Assembly (NCBI GenBank): GCA_034435035.1
Contig: DAOTXW010000016.1
Location: forward strand, 62,001 to 126,000
DNA from: JAHEME01 sp034435035
GTDB lineage: Bacteria > Chloroflexota > Anaerolineae > Aggregatilineales > UBA3940
Direction of reading: 5' to 3'
DNA length: 64,000 nucleotides
In this document: one piece after another, positions 40,427-49,248 of the stretch
Position numbering within the stretch: the first letter of the stretch is position 1
Layout: each line of letters opens with the position of its first letter
The notes under the pieces: model-generated
Told to the model about the DNA's origin: nothing
Databases searched by the model: none
What the model saw: only the letters and a program-made list of their open reading frames with translations
Translations under genes and position numbers: made by a program

Positions 40427-41329
40427 ATGTACCACCTTGCGACCATCCTGCCGGCTGTCCGGCGGGTCCGGGTGCCGCTGACCCGCGACCAGTTGATGCT
40501 GCTGATGGCGGCCACCAATGAGATATTCCTCGGGGTGGATATCTACCTGGCCCACAGCATCAGCGGCACCATCGTGCCCAATGAATGGATCCCGATCATC
40601 TTTGGGCCGGTGGCGGGCGTCCTGCTGCTGGCGGCGGGCCTGATCGCGCTCCGCCGTCGGCCGCTGGCCACCGTCATCGCGACGCTGGTGTTCCTGGCCA
40701 GCATCGCCGTCGGCCTGCTGGGGGCCTACTTCCACCTGGTGCGGGCGATCCTGCCCAGCGGCGCGCCGGGCGAGCAGGTTTCGCTGGGCCTGCTGGTGTG
40801 GGCGCCGCCGATCCTCGGGCCCACCATGTTTGTGATGGTGGGCCTCCTGGGGATCAGCGCGGCGTGGATCGAGGATCCGCCCGACAGCGGCATGCTGCGG
40901 CTGCTGGGCGGCCGGCGGCTGCACCTGCCCTACAGCAAGACCCGCGCCTACCTGTTCATCACCGGCATGGGCGCGCTGGCGACTGTGATCAGCAGCGTGC
41001 TGGACCACGCGCGCACCGGCTTTGTCAATCCGTGGCTGTGGCTGCCGGCAGGAGCCGGGGTGTTTGCGACCGTCGCGGCGGTGCTGGTCGCCGCCTATGA
41101 CGAGCCGACCGCCAGCGACATATGGACTTACACCGGCGCCATGCTGCTGATGATCGCCGTGGGGGTGATCGGCGCCGCCCTGCATGTGGATGATAACCTG
41201 ACCGCCGCATCGCAGTTCGTGGCGGAGCGTTTCGTGCGCGGCGCTCCGTTCCTGGCGCCGCTGCTGTTTGCCAACATCGGCAGCATCGGGCTGATCGCGC
41301 TGCTCGATCCGGCGGAGTCTCGTACTTAG
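40427..41329 (+). CDS. Polytopic membrane partner of the octaheme cytochrome
   Basis: A 300-residue protein with about eight transmembrane helices and short loops. I do not recognise the family with confidence. Histidines lie at or near helix ends (DIYLAHSISG, GAYFHLVRAI, SVLDHARTGF, GAALHVDDN). They could bind haem b or line a quinone site, but the sequence does not prove this. It begins 2 bases after the cytochrome stop, so the two are translationally coupled and probably form one membrane electron-transfer complex (inference). Confidence 0.75.
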   Translation: MYHLATILPAVRRVRVPLTRDQLMLLMAATNEIFLGVDIYLAHSISGTIVPNEWIPIIFGPVAGVLLLAAGLIALRRRPLATVIATLVFLASIAVGLLGAYFHLVRAILPSGAPGEQVSLGLLVWAPPILGPTMFVMVGLLGISAAWIEDPPDSGMLRLLGGRRLHLPYSKTRAYLFITGMGALATVISSVLDHARTGFVNPWLWLPAGAGVFATVAAVLVAAYDEPTASDIWTYTGAMLLMIAVGVIGAALHVDDNLTAASQFVAERFVRGAPFLAPLLFANIGSIGLIALLDPAESRT

Positions 41330-41401
41330 CCTTTCCGATTGCGGGCGCATGGAGATCCGGGGCGGCCCCTGGCGGGTCGCCCTGTTGTGCTTACGGATGC
41401 G

Positions 41402-42181
41402 CTAGGGCCAGATCACGCCCTGCGCCCTGCCGTGATCGGTCTCATCCTCATAGGCCCGCTGGGCGGCCCGGCAGGCAGCGAAAACCGGCTCGCTGGCGGC
41501 CCGCGCCGCCTCGTGCAGCGCCGCCTCGGACGGGGCGACCAGCGCCGTGAAGGCTGCACCCAGTTGCCAGGCGCAGTCCGTGGCCAGAGCGCCGTGTCCC
41601 TGTTCATGGGCGATCAGGCTGGCCTCGAACGCAGCCCAGCGGGCCGCCAGCTCCGGATCCGGCGTCCCCTCCGGCGACCACTGCGGCAGAGTATAGCGCA
41701 CGGTCAGCAGCAGGGTGGCAGCCTGCACGGTGCAGCCGGCATCCCCGCAGGATGGCTGGAGCTGCCAGTCGAAAAGGGGCTCGGTGAGCGCATACCAGTG
41801 ATAGCCGCCCAGCGCGTCGGTCGGGCCCAGCGTGCGCATCTGCGTGTCGATTGCCTCGCCGGACAGCCCGCCGATGATATATCGCACGGTGACGGTGGTC
41901 GCCTGCAGGGTCACCGCGCCGCGGGTTTCCTCATGGGTGGTGCGTGTGACGCTCGTCTGCGGCGCTGGCGCGGTCGGCGTGGCGGTCGGCGCAGGAGTTG
42001 TTGGGGCAGCGGTCGGGCTGGCCGCTCTGGAGGCAGTGGCCGTTGGGATGGCGGTGGCCGCCAGGCTGACCGATCCCGCTGTGGCGGCAGTCGGTATGGG
42101 ACGCTCCACCGGCAGGTGGGTGAGCAAATTGCAGCCGCAGGCCGCGGCCAGGAGCGCTGCCAGTGCCCGGTGGCGCCTCAT
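41402..42181 (-). CDS. DUF922-like putative zinc protease lipoprotein
   Basis: A 259-residue exported protein. A short signal peptide runs to the Cys pair in AAACGCNLL, then a long Thr/Ala/Pro linker (about 28-75). The C-terminal domain has SLIAHEQGHGALA, an HExxH-like metal motif (HEQGH), and ends with YEDETDHGRAQGVIWP, which matches the DUF922 pattern of a Tyr/Asp...HG...QG finish. The family is predicted to be secreted Zn-dependent proteases. The start ATG overlaps the stop of the upstream membrane gene. Confidence 0.8.
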   Translation of the reverse strand: MRRHRALAALLAAACGCNLLTHLPVERPIPTAATAGSVSLAATAIPTATASRAASPTAAPTTPAPTATPTAPAPQTSVTRTTHEETRGAVTLQATTVTVRYIIGGLSGEAIDTQMRTLGPTDALGGYHWYALTEPLFDWQLQPSCGDAGCTVQAATLLLTVRYTLPQWSPEGTPDPELAARWAAFEASLIAHEQGHGALATDCAWQLGAAFTALVAPSEAALHEAARAASEPVFAACRAAQRAYEDETDHGRAQGVIWP

Positions 42182-42567
42182 CGCAGCAGCCCTCGTCGCG
42201 CTGCCAGCAGACCCGCGCCCATGCCGCCGACCCAGACGGCGCTGACCAGCAGGCTGATCCCATCCGGCAGCAGGCCCACCCTCAGGTAGCGGACGGCGGC
42301 CCCGGCGCTCAGCACCGCGGCCAGCAGCGCTCCGGCTCCTGCCAGCACCAGCCCAATCCGCGCTGCCTGCGGATGCCCCACCTGCAGAGCGCGCCCTGCG
42401 ATCAAAAGGCCCAGCCCCAGGGCGGCGATTCCCGCGCCGAGCGCCAGGCTGTCGGCGATGTGCTCGCCGCCCGCCAGGGCCACCAGTGCCCCGGCACCCG
42501 CCAGCCCGGTTCCCAGCCCCATCAGCCAGCCGCCCGTCCTTGTGCTTGCTCTGTTCACAGCCATCAT
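42178..42567 (-). CDS. Small hypothetical membrane protein
   Basis: A 129-residue protein with four hydrophobic segments separated by short basic loops (WLMGLGTGLAGAGALVALAG, ALGAGIAALGLGLLIAGR, IGLVLAGAGALLAAVLSAG, ISLLVSAVWVGGMGAGLLAA). It ends with ARRGLLR. I do not recognise a family. Start is ATG 42567 or 42564, with no strong ribosome site. Its stop overlaps the DUF922 lipoprotein start, so the pair is co-translated. Confidence 0.6.
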   Translation of the reverse strand: MMAVNRASTRTGGWLMGLGTGLAGAGALVALAGGEHIADSLALGAGIAALGLGLLIAGRALQVGHPQAARIGLVLAGAGALLAAVLSAGAAVRYLRVGLLPDGISLLVSAVWVGGMGAGLLAARRGLLR

Positions 42568-42663
42568 TATCGTGGATTCAACGCCCCGGGCCAGTGCGTG
42601 CGTTCGGCCAGCCATCTTGCTTGCGCAAATCCGGAATAGGGCCTAAAAATATATATCACTCTG

Positions 42664-42691
42664 TTGCGGATATATCGAACAATGTTATAAT
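42664..42691 (+). promoter_or_regulatory. Very strong extended -10 promoter
   Basis: TTGCGG (42664-42669), a 16-base spacer and a perfect TATAAT (42686-42691) preceded by TG make the strongest -10 region seen. It points toward the giant ATPase gene, whose ATG lies about 290 bases further on. Confidence 0.7.
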
Positions 42692-42982
42692 CGCACCAAA
42701 CACTGCTGCTACCGCGGCACAGCCTGTTGCCTGTCTGCCCGATAGCTGTGCCCATCACACTGGTATCCTGCTTGCGGCATATCCCACACGCCTCAGACAG
42801 ATACCAGATTGTCTGTAATGCCCGTTGTGCAGCGGCAGATACCATCAGCGCGGCAGCACCCTAGCTGCCGGGGAAGGGGGTGCAGGCGATCTCTCACGGG
42901 TAGTGCGCGGCGGCGCTCCGGGCCGCTCCGGGTCGATCGCTGCGCTGGTAATTGGTAGCATGGCTTTGATATGGGGGCAGAT
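42692..42982 (+). other. Long leader of the TPR-ATPase gene; no gene seen
   Basis: About 290 bases separate the strong promoter from the ATG at 42983. I see no supported coding frame. Possible structure includes a CAGACA-N10-TGTCTG hairpin and a wider TGGTATC...GATACCA pairing. It could be an untranslated leader with regulatory structure or a small RNA gene; neither is shown. Confidence 0.35.
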
Positions 42983-45900
42983 ATGGCTGACGAGCAGCAA
43001 GTTGAACAAAAGTACGCGGATATCCTCCTCCTCTACGAACAGGGCAACGTAGAGAAGGCAATGAACAAATTGGACGAGCTGCTGGATCAGAAGCCTGAAG
43101 ACCGTGATCTGAAGCTGCTGAAGTGCCGCTGGTTGATCGAGCAGAAGGTGAATGCCGAATTCGTTGGCGCATATCTGGCCAATGAGTTGAAAGGCGGGCC
43201 TGACGCCGAGCTTCAGCCCTTGGTGGCCGGAGCGGAAACCTGGGCAGAGAGCCTGCTTGTAAAATCGCGGCGGGCGCTCTCCACCACTGCGCACCGCGAA
43301 AGCCGGGTCTTACAGCATGCGGCAGGCATCCTCGCGCCGTGGTGTGCTCCCATCCATCTGGGGCGTGCCCTGATTCTGCGCGACATTTTGGCTCGTCAGC
43401 CCTGGGTAAGCGAGGGCTACTCTCAGCCTTTGGATCAACACCGCGGTAATGAACTGTCGCAGGAAATGATCCGGGCGCTGAATCAGGCGTGGAGCCTGGC
43501 ACCCCACGCAAGCAGCCTGCGGCGCGAGGTTGCCCGTCTGCTGGTCGAGATACTCGAGAGCACCGGGGATGCGGCGCTGGCGGACTGGCTGGCCGGGATG
43601 CTGGCGGAGGAAACCGGCGAGATGGACAGCCTGGCCATGCGCGTCCATACGTGGAGCATGCGGCACAGACTCAACGACGTGCTGGAGCATCTGAGCCAAT
43701 TACTGCGATGCGATGATCGCGCATCGGCCGGGCCGCTGCTGGAAGCGGCGCTGCTGCGGGCCCCCGGCTGCCTTGACCTGTGGCTGCTGGTGGGTGAGTG
43801 GTTCCTCGGGGCCGGCATGGCGTCTGCGGCCGGGTCGGTCTACCGCTGGCTTACCGGTGCGCCAGACGGAAGCATCGACGGGGTCAGCGGCGATCTGGCC
43901 GACCTTGCCGCCCTGCAGGAGCAGGCGCGTCGGGCGGCGGTCGCCTGTGGGCGCTGCGGCCGGGTGCTGTCGCCACCCCCGGCAAGTTGCCCGGTGTGCG
44001 AGCAGACGCTGGCCAGAAGCCTGCTGATCGATCGATTCACGCTGTACGGACTTCCCGTAGCGGAGGTGGCACGGGTTGGTCTGGCTGAAGCGCACGCAGC
44101 GCTCGGCGAGTATGCTGCTGCCTCCGAGGCGCTGGCAGCGGCTCTGGCCGCCCTGCCGGCAGATCACCCGGCCGGGAAGCCGGTCAGTGCGCGGCTCCAG
44201 GACCTGAGGGCGCAGGCAGCGGAGCAGGCGTATCAAATGCAGATGGCCGCCGCGAAGTCGGCCCTGAAAGAGGGGGACGCGGCTGCGGCGCGGGCTGCGC
44301 TTGAGCGGCTGGACAGTGAAGCCGATGGCGGCGACGAGCTGCGGGTCTGGCTCGCCCTCTCGTATGGGGCCGGGGAACTCTGCGCTGAGGAAGCCGCCGC
44401 TGCAATGCAGCGGGCCGCGCTGGTGCCGGGGGCAGTCTGGGCGGCTACCCCGGTCGCCTATCGGCAGCGGTTGGTCGCGGCCCTGATCGCCGCGGCGCTG
44501 ATGCCAGAGGCGCGGGCGGCGCTGGATCGGATCTTTACCGCGGCTGAGCGAGCCAGCAGCCGTGTCCGTCGTCTGGAGGCGCGCTGCGAGCGCCTCACGG
44601 CCGTCCGCATCGCCGACCTGCTTGACCGGGCCCGCACGGCATGGACAATGGGCGATGCGCAGATCGCTGCCGGGCTGGTTGACAGTGCGCTGGCTCTGGA
44701 TTCTGGATCGGTGGATGCCGTGCTGCTGCGGGGCCGCCTGCGCCTGGCCGCCGGCCAGGTCTACGGCGCGGCAGCCGACTTCCAGTCGGTCCTGGCTCGC
44801 CCCGACTCGCACCGTGACGGCGCGGCGGGGGAGGCGCTGCTTGGCCTGGCGCGTACCCATGAGGCGCTGCACGATCTATCCGGTGCGATGGCGATCCTGC
44901 AGTCGCTTGACCAGCACTTACCGGAAGTGCGCCGACTGCGCGGCCAGTTGGAGCGGCGGCTTCAGCAGCGCCCGGCTGTGCTGGTGACGCGGGTGGATCG
45001 CCTGGTCAGCAGCACTACGCTCCGGCGCATCCCCCTCAAAGAACCTGCCTGCTCAGCCAGCTTCGCGATCGCGGTGCGAGCTGGTGCCCGCTGGCGCTCC
45101 GGCTCGCACCCGTCTCTGTCACTCCGTGAGGTCGTGACGGCTGCGCATACCTTCGTGGCGGCGCTGGGCAGCCTGGCTGGCGCTGCGGGTCGCCCCGCCT
45201 TCGAACTGCGGCTGATCGGCCGCCCCGATGCAGAAACGCCCTCCAATGGACAGGTATCCGTTGCCATCCTGTGCCGGCTGCTGCACCGCGTGGCGGAAGG
45301 CGCAGAGCAGTTGGCTCTGGAGATGTGGGAGCGCCTGCGGATGCACCTCCCTGCCGCCGAGCACTACATCTACCAGTATGAGCCGGTGTATGATGAGGAG
45401 GAGTTGCAGACCCTGCTCGAACCCTTCCCGGTGCGCGATGCCGCCGAGATCGTGCGCCGGGAGACCTGGCAGGGTGATGCCTATGCCGTCCAACCTTATT
45501 CCACCAGCATGACCGGGCTGGAGGACCTCACCTGGGTGCTGCTGCGCCAGTCTGAGCCGGCGCTCATCAGCATCCGGCTGGAGCCGACCCGTCTCTTCCC
45601 CTGGGAGCAGGCCGCGTTCCGCGAGAATCATGATCGTCTGCGCCGCCTGCCGATCCCGGTTCCCTCAGGCGACGAGTCGGTCACGCTTGCAGGCGATGAT
45701 CCCCGGATCTCGATCCTGATCCCGGATGGCCGCCAGCACAGCCTGGTGGAGGCCAACAGCAGCATGCATCATGCGCTGGAGAAGCAGGCCTACCTGATGC
45801 GGGTGCTGGTCGCCAGCGCGGCTGGCAGCGCACCGCTTCTGCCGTCTGCTGTGGCCGCCGAACTCTTCGGCCCGGGCGGGCACTTCGTGGTCATTCGTGC

Positions 45901-47422
45901 CGAGGATGAGCAATCGCGAGAGGCCATCCGCCGCAACCTTGCCAGCCTGGACGCCGAGCGCTGGATCCCCAGCGGGGCGCCGCGCCGCCTGGTGCGCCTG
46001 CGCTACCTGGTGACCGAGGCGGAGGGGGGTTGGACTTTCCGGCTGCCGCTGCCCGGCCCTGAGGGCATCCCCGGGCTGCCTGCGATCATGGTCAAGGCGG
46101 TGCCCCCGCTGAAAACCCCTCACGAGGGTCTCTTCATGGGCGAGAGCCTGGCGACGGTAGCCGGCGTGCCGGTTATCATCCGCGCCCACCAGGCCGACCG
46201 CCGCCGCCATCTGTATATCATCGGCAAGACCGGCGCCGGCAAATCCACCCTGATCGAGGTGATGGCGCTCCAGGATCTGGAAGCCGGGCGCGGCGTGGCC
46301 GTTCTCGATCCGCACGGCGACGCGGTCCGGAACATCCTCAGCCGCATCCCGGCGCACCGCGCGGACGATGTGATCCTCCTCAACCCGGCGGATGATGAAT
46401 GGCCGGTGGGGGTCAACTACCTGCAGGCAGAGACGGACAATGAGCGCCACCGCATCGCCACCGAGTTCATCGAGATGCTGATGAAGATGTACGACCCGCA
46501 CCATCTGGGCATCGCCGGCCCGCTCTTCCAGCACACCGTGCGGATGGGCATGCTGACGGCCATGATGGCCCTGCCGGATGCTACCCTGGTGGATGTGGTG
46601 CGCGTCCTCACCGATGAGGATTACGGCAAGTCGCTGCTGCCGGCCATCACCGACCCGCTGGTGCGCATCTACTGGGAGCAGGAGGTTCCGAACACCACGC
46701 AGAATCGCAAGGGCGAGGTGCTGAGCTGGGTGGTCTCCAAGTTCAACAAGTTCACCGGCGATCTTCGCGTGCGGAACATCGTCGGGCAGTCCCGCACAAC
46801 ACTTAACTTCCGTAAGATCATGGACGAACGCAAGATCCTGCTGGTCAACCTGAGCAAGGGTGCCCTCGGCGACGAAAGCGCCGCTTTTCTGGGCTTCCTG
46901 ACCCTCCAGAGCCTGCTGAATGCGGCGCTCAGCCGGGTTGATCAGGACAGGGATGAGCGTGTGGACTACTGCCTGTATGTCGATGAGTTCCAGACATTCG
47001 CTACAGAGAGCTTCACCAAGATGCTGTCGGAGGGCCGTAAGTATGGCCTGTGCCTGGTGATGGCTAACCAGTTCATCGGCCAGCTCCCGCCGTCGATCCG
47101 TGAGGCGGTGTTCGGCAACGTCGGGTCCCTGGCCGCCTTCCAGGTCGATGCGGAGGATGCTCACTGGCTGGCCTCCCGCTTCGATCCGGTGTTCAGCGCC
47201 GACGATCTGATCAACCTGCCGCGCTACACAGCCGCTGTCCGGCTGCTGGTGGATGGGCAAAATCTGCGTCCCTTCGCCATGCGGACCCGGCTGGACAGGC
47301 ACCTGCCGGACGCAGCGCAGGCGGAGCGCATCATCGCGCAGTCCCGCCGGCGGTACGGTCGCCCGGTGGCCGACGTGAACCGCGAGATCGGTGCCCGTTT
47401 CCGCCGACGCGGGCCGGGCTAG
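42983..47422 (+). CDS. TPR / zinc-ribbon / VirD4-like ATPase fusion
   Basis: A 1479-residue cytoplasmic protein. The N-terminal about 620 residues look like helical TPR-type repeats (YADILLLYEQGNVEKAMNKL). They are broken by a zinc ribbon near residue 325 (CGRCG and CPVCE). A middle alpha/beta region follows. The C-terminal motor has Walker A GKTGAGKSTLIEV (about 1081), VAVLDPHGDAV, and Walker B CLYVDEFQTF (about 1330). It also has the arginine and sensor region of VirD4/TraG or HerA-like DNA-pumping ATPases, ending MANQFIGQLPPSIREAV. No relaxase, mating-pair or NurA gene is near. ATG 42983 has GGGGG 6-7 bases upstream; ATG 42971 is an alternative. Confidence 0.85.
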   Translation: MADEQQVEQKYADILLLYEQGNVEKAMNKLDELLDQKPEDRDLKLLKCRWLIEQKVNAEFVGAYLANELKGGPDAELQPLVAGAETWAESLLVKSRRALSTTAHRESRVLQHAAGILAPWCAPIHLGRALILRDILARQPWVSEGYSQPLDQHRGNELSQEMIRALNQAWSLAPHASSLRREVARLLVEILESTGDAALADWLAGMLAEETGEMDSLAMRVHTWSMRHRLNDVLEHLSQLLRCDDRASAGPLLEAALLRAPGCLDLWLLVGEWFLGAGMASAAGSVYRWLTGAPDGSIDGVSGDLADLAALQEQARRAAVACGRCGRVLSPPPASCPVCEQTLARSLLIDRFTLYGLPVAEVARVGLAEAHAALGEYAAASEALAAALAALPADHPAGKPVSARLQDLRAQAAEQAYQMQMAAAKSALKEGDAAAARAALERLDSEADGGDELRVWLALSYGAGELCAEEAAAAMQRAALVPGAVWAATPVAYRQRLVAALIAAALMPEARAALDRIFTAAERASSRVRRLEARCERLTAVRIADLLDRARTAWTMGDAQIAAGLVDSALALDSGSVDAVLLRGRLRLAAGQVYGAAADFQSVLARPDSHRDGAAGEALLGLARTHEALHDLSGAMAILQSLDQHLPEVRRLRGQLERRLQQRPAVLVTRVDRLVSSTTLRRIPLKEPACSASFAIAVRAGARWRSGSHPSLSLREVVTAAHTFVAALGSLAGAAGRPAFELRLIGRPDAETPSNGQVSVAILCRLLHRVAEGAEQLALEMWERLRMHLPAAEHYIYQYEPVYDEEELQTLLEPFPVRDAAEIVRRETWQGDAYAVQPYSTSMTGLEDLTWVLLRQSEPALISIRLEPTRLFPWEQAAFRENHDRLRRLPIPVPSGDESVTLAGDDPRISILIPDGRQHSLVEANSSMHHALEKQAYLMRVLVASAAGSAPLLPSAVAAELFGPGGHFVVIRAEDEQSREAIRRNLASLDAERWIPSGAPRRLVRLRYLVTEAEGGWTFRLPLPGPEGIPGLPAIMVKAVPPLKTPHEGLFMGESLATVAGVPVIIRAHQADRRRHLYIIGKTGAGKSTLIEVMALQDLEAGRGVAVLDPHGDAVRNILSRIPAHRADDVILLNPADDEWPVGVNYLQAETDNERHRIATEFIEMLMKMYDPHHLGIAGPLFQHTVRMGMLTAMMALPDATLVDVVRVLTDEDYGKSLLPAITDPLVRIYWEQEVPNTTQNRKGEVLSWVVSKFNKFTGDLRVRNIVGQSRTTLNFRKIMDERKILLVNLSKGALGDESAAFLGFLTLQSLLNAALSRVDQDRDERVDYCLYVDEFQTFATESFTKMLSEGRKYGLCLVMANQFIGQLPPSIREAVFGNVGSLAAFQVDAEDAHWLASRFDPVFSADDLINLPRYTAAVRLLVDGQNLRPFAMRTRLDRHLPDAAQAERIIAQSRRRYGRPVADVNREIGARFRRRGPG

Positions 47423-47450
47423 GCGCCAGGTGGGCTGCTTCGCCAGCAGG

Positions 47451-47478
47451 CAGGGGCGAGTCAATCGGCTCGCCCCTG
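47451..47478. terminator. Hairpin after the giant ATPase gene
   Basis: CAGGGGCGAG (47451-47460) pairs perfectly with CTCGCCCCTG (47469-47478) over an 8-base loop. It has no T-tract, so termination may be Rho-assisted. Confidence 0.5.
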
Positions 47479-47582
47479 TGCTTCTCACCGGTCTTGCGCT
47501 TGCTCTGCCGGCTGAACACCCGCATAATGCAGTTCGTCTGATTTGACAGGCAGCATCGATGGTCGGCTCACAGGAGGTTCCA

Positions 47583-48467
47583 TTGGACGGCTCTCCCGAT
47601 GCAGACCGCTCTGGCAGCCTGATTCGTTTGGTGCGCCTCGCCCGCCAGCTCGAGATGGAGGGGCACTACAATGCGGCCAAATTGTTCTGGGCCGCGGCCT
47701 TCTCGCATGAGATTCGGGCCAGCGGGGAGGGCGGCCTGACCATCGAGCGGGAGATGCTGCCCCGCCAGATGGAGGAAGCGATCCTCGATCTGGATGCGGC
47801 GGGCGCCGGCTCCGATCTGATTGTGGCGTTGGAACATGCCCGCCGCGCGGTGCAGGCGGGGGAAGGTATCCCGTTTGCCGCGGTCCCGCAGGTACATGTC
47901 TGCCGCGCCTGTGGCGAGATCCTCATTGGCCCGGCTCCCGCCCGCTGTCCGGCCTGTGGTGGCTTCGAGCTGACCTTTCGCGAGTTCCCCCCCGTTCATT
48001 ACTTTGAACTGTTACCTCCGAATGTCGCACTGGAAGCGCTGGCGGCGGCTCCGGCTGCGCTCGATACCCTGCTCGAAGGCACCCCCGATGCTCGGCTCCT
48101 CCAGCCTCCCGCACCCGGCGAGTGGTCGATCCGCGAGGTGCTGGTGCACATGCTGGGTGCGCAGGAACTGGTGGCTGCCCGTGTTGCCCTGATGCTGGAT
48201 CAGGAAAATCCGCTGCTCAAATCAGTTTCCATCCCGAAGGCCGGGGATGACCGGTCTGCCCGTCAGGCGCTTGGAGCCTACCGCGAATCACGGCTGGCGA
48301 TGGTGGCCCGGCTGTCTGCCATCGCACCCGGCGACTGGTGGCGGACGGGTCAGCACGAGGAATTCGGCACGGTGACCCTCCTGCAGCAGGCAAGCTATTT
48401 CGCCCGGCACGATCACGCCCATCTGACGCAGATCGGGGCGGCTCTCGACGCCATCTCTGCGGGCTAG
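47583..48467 (+). CDS. Zinc-ribbon DinB-like protein
   Basis: A 294-residue protein. A helical N-terminal region (LARQLEMEGHYNAAKLFWAA) is followed by a zinc ribbon near residue 105 (CRACGEILIGPAPARCPACG). A DinB-like four-helix domain follows from about residue 145 (WSIREVLVHMLGAQELVAAR, YFARHDHAHLTQIGAAL). DinB/YfiT proteins bind metal through three His and often act as thiol transferases. Start TTG 47583 is preferred because AGGAGG stands 5 bases upstream; ATG 47559 lacks a site. It follows the giant ATPase and shares the helical-plus-ribbon style. Function unknown. Confidence 0.78.
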   Translation: MDGSPDADRSGSLIRLVRLARQLEMEGHYNAAKLFWAAAFSHEIRASGEGGLTIEREMLPRQMEEAILDLDAAGAGSDLIVALEHARRAVQAGEGIPFAAVPQVHVCRACGEILIGPAPARCPACGGFELTFREFPPVHYFELLPPNVALEALAAAPAALDTLLEGTPDARLLQPPAPGEWSIREVLVHMLGAQELVAARVALMLDQENPLLKSVSIPKAGDDRSARQALGAYRESRLAMVARLSAIAPGDWWRTGQHEEFGTVTLLQQASYFARHDHAHLTQIGAALDAISAG

Positions 48468-48479
48468 CGGAGAGATGGT

Positions 48480-49229
48480 ATGGTGAAAAAAACGCCTTTT
48501 CCGACATGGGCGCGCAGCGAAGCCGGCTGGCTTGACCGCCGCTGGGCGGCGCCGGCTGCCCTGGCAGCTCCGGCGCTGATCCTGCTGCTGTGGTGGGGAA
48601 TCGGTGTGCTGGCGGCCCGAGCCACCGCGCCACCGCGCTGGGTGATCCCGACCGCTGGCATGTATGCGGGCAGCTGCGCTGCGGCCGCTGATCTCGATGT
48701 TTTTGATACGCGGCCCGCGCAGCCCGGCGCTTCGGTGACCATCAGCGCCGAGCAGGCTCGCCGACGCGCTGACCGGCTGATCCTGAACGCGGGGGCGCGT
48801 GGGGTGGCAGTATTCGGCGGAGGCCCATCGCTGATCACTGCGGTTTTCCCGGATGGGCAGGAGCGGGCTGCCTGGTTCCGGGTGCTGGTGCTGGACACTG
48901 GCCCCGATGGGACGCTGGGTGCGGCCAGCGTTGCCTACATCGATGCGAGCACCGGCGAGCCGCTGCTGCTGCTGACCGGCGTGCAGATCGGCGACCCTGT
49001 CATGACCTGCGGGCTGGAAACAGCAGCTATGGAGGCGATGGTGCGCCGCACGCTGCCCGCTGTCCTGCTGGCGCTGTACGCGGTGCTGGTGGGGGGTATC
49101 TGGCTGGTGCGCCAGGCACGCCGGCGCGAGGCGTCGGATGCGGCATCCATGCAGGCAGCCAATCCTGAACACAAGCCGCTGAGCTGGCCGGATCCGGATG
49201 ATGCCTGGAATACCCCTCCTGAACAATAG
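48480..49229 (+). CDS. Hypothetical double-anchored membrane protein
   Basis: A 249-residue protein with one N-terminal hydrophobic helix (about 21-42, ALAAPALILLLWWGIGVLAA) and one near the C-terminus (about 184-206, LPAVLLALYAVLVGGIWLV). The soluble middle (about 45-180) lies outside the membrane. The tail is cytoplasmic and starts RQARRREASDA. I do not recognise the central domain. It lies 12 bases after the DinB-like gene, and its end is followed closely by the methyltransferase gene. Probably one operon. Confidence 0.7.
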   Translation: MVKKTPFPTWARSEAGWLDRRWAAPAALAAPALILLLWWGIGVLAARATAPPRWVIPTAGMYAGSCAAAADLDVFDTRPAQPGASVTISAEQARRRADRLILNAGARGVAVFGGGPSLITAVFPDGQERAAWFRVLVLDTGPDGTLGAASVAYIDASTGEPLLLLTGVQIGDPVMTCGLETAAMEAMVRRTLPAVLLALYAVLVGGIWLVRQARRREASDAASMQAANPEHKPLSWPDPDDAWNTPPEQ

Positions 49230-49248
49230 GCGGGTGAGGAATACGCAT

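Noticed and set aside
42983..47422. Conjugative or integrative element signalled by the VirD4-like ATPase
   Set aside because: No relaxase, mating-channel, integrase, att repeats or tRNA were seen nearby.
45665..47488. 607-codon antisense frame in the giant ATPase gene
   Set aside because: It mirrors the VirD4-like motor region and shows no protein-like pattern of its own.
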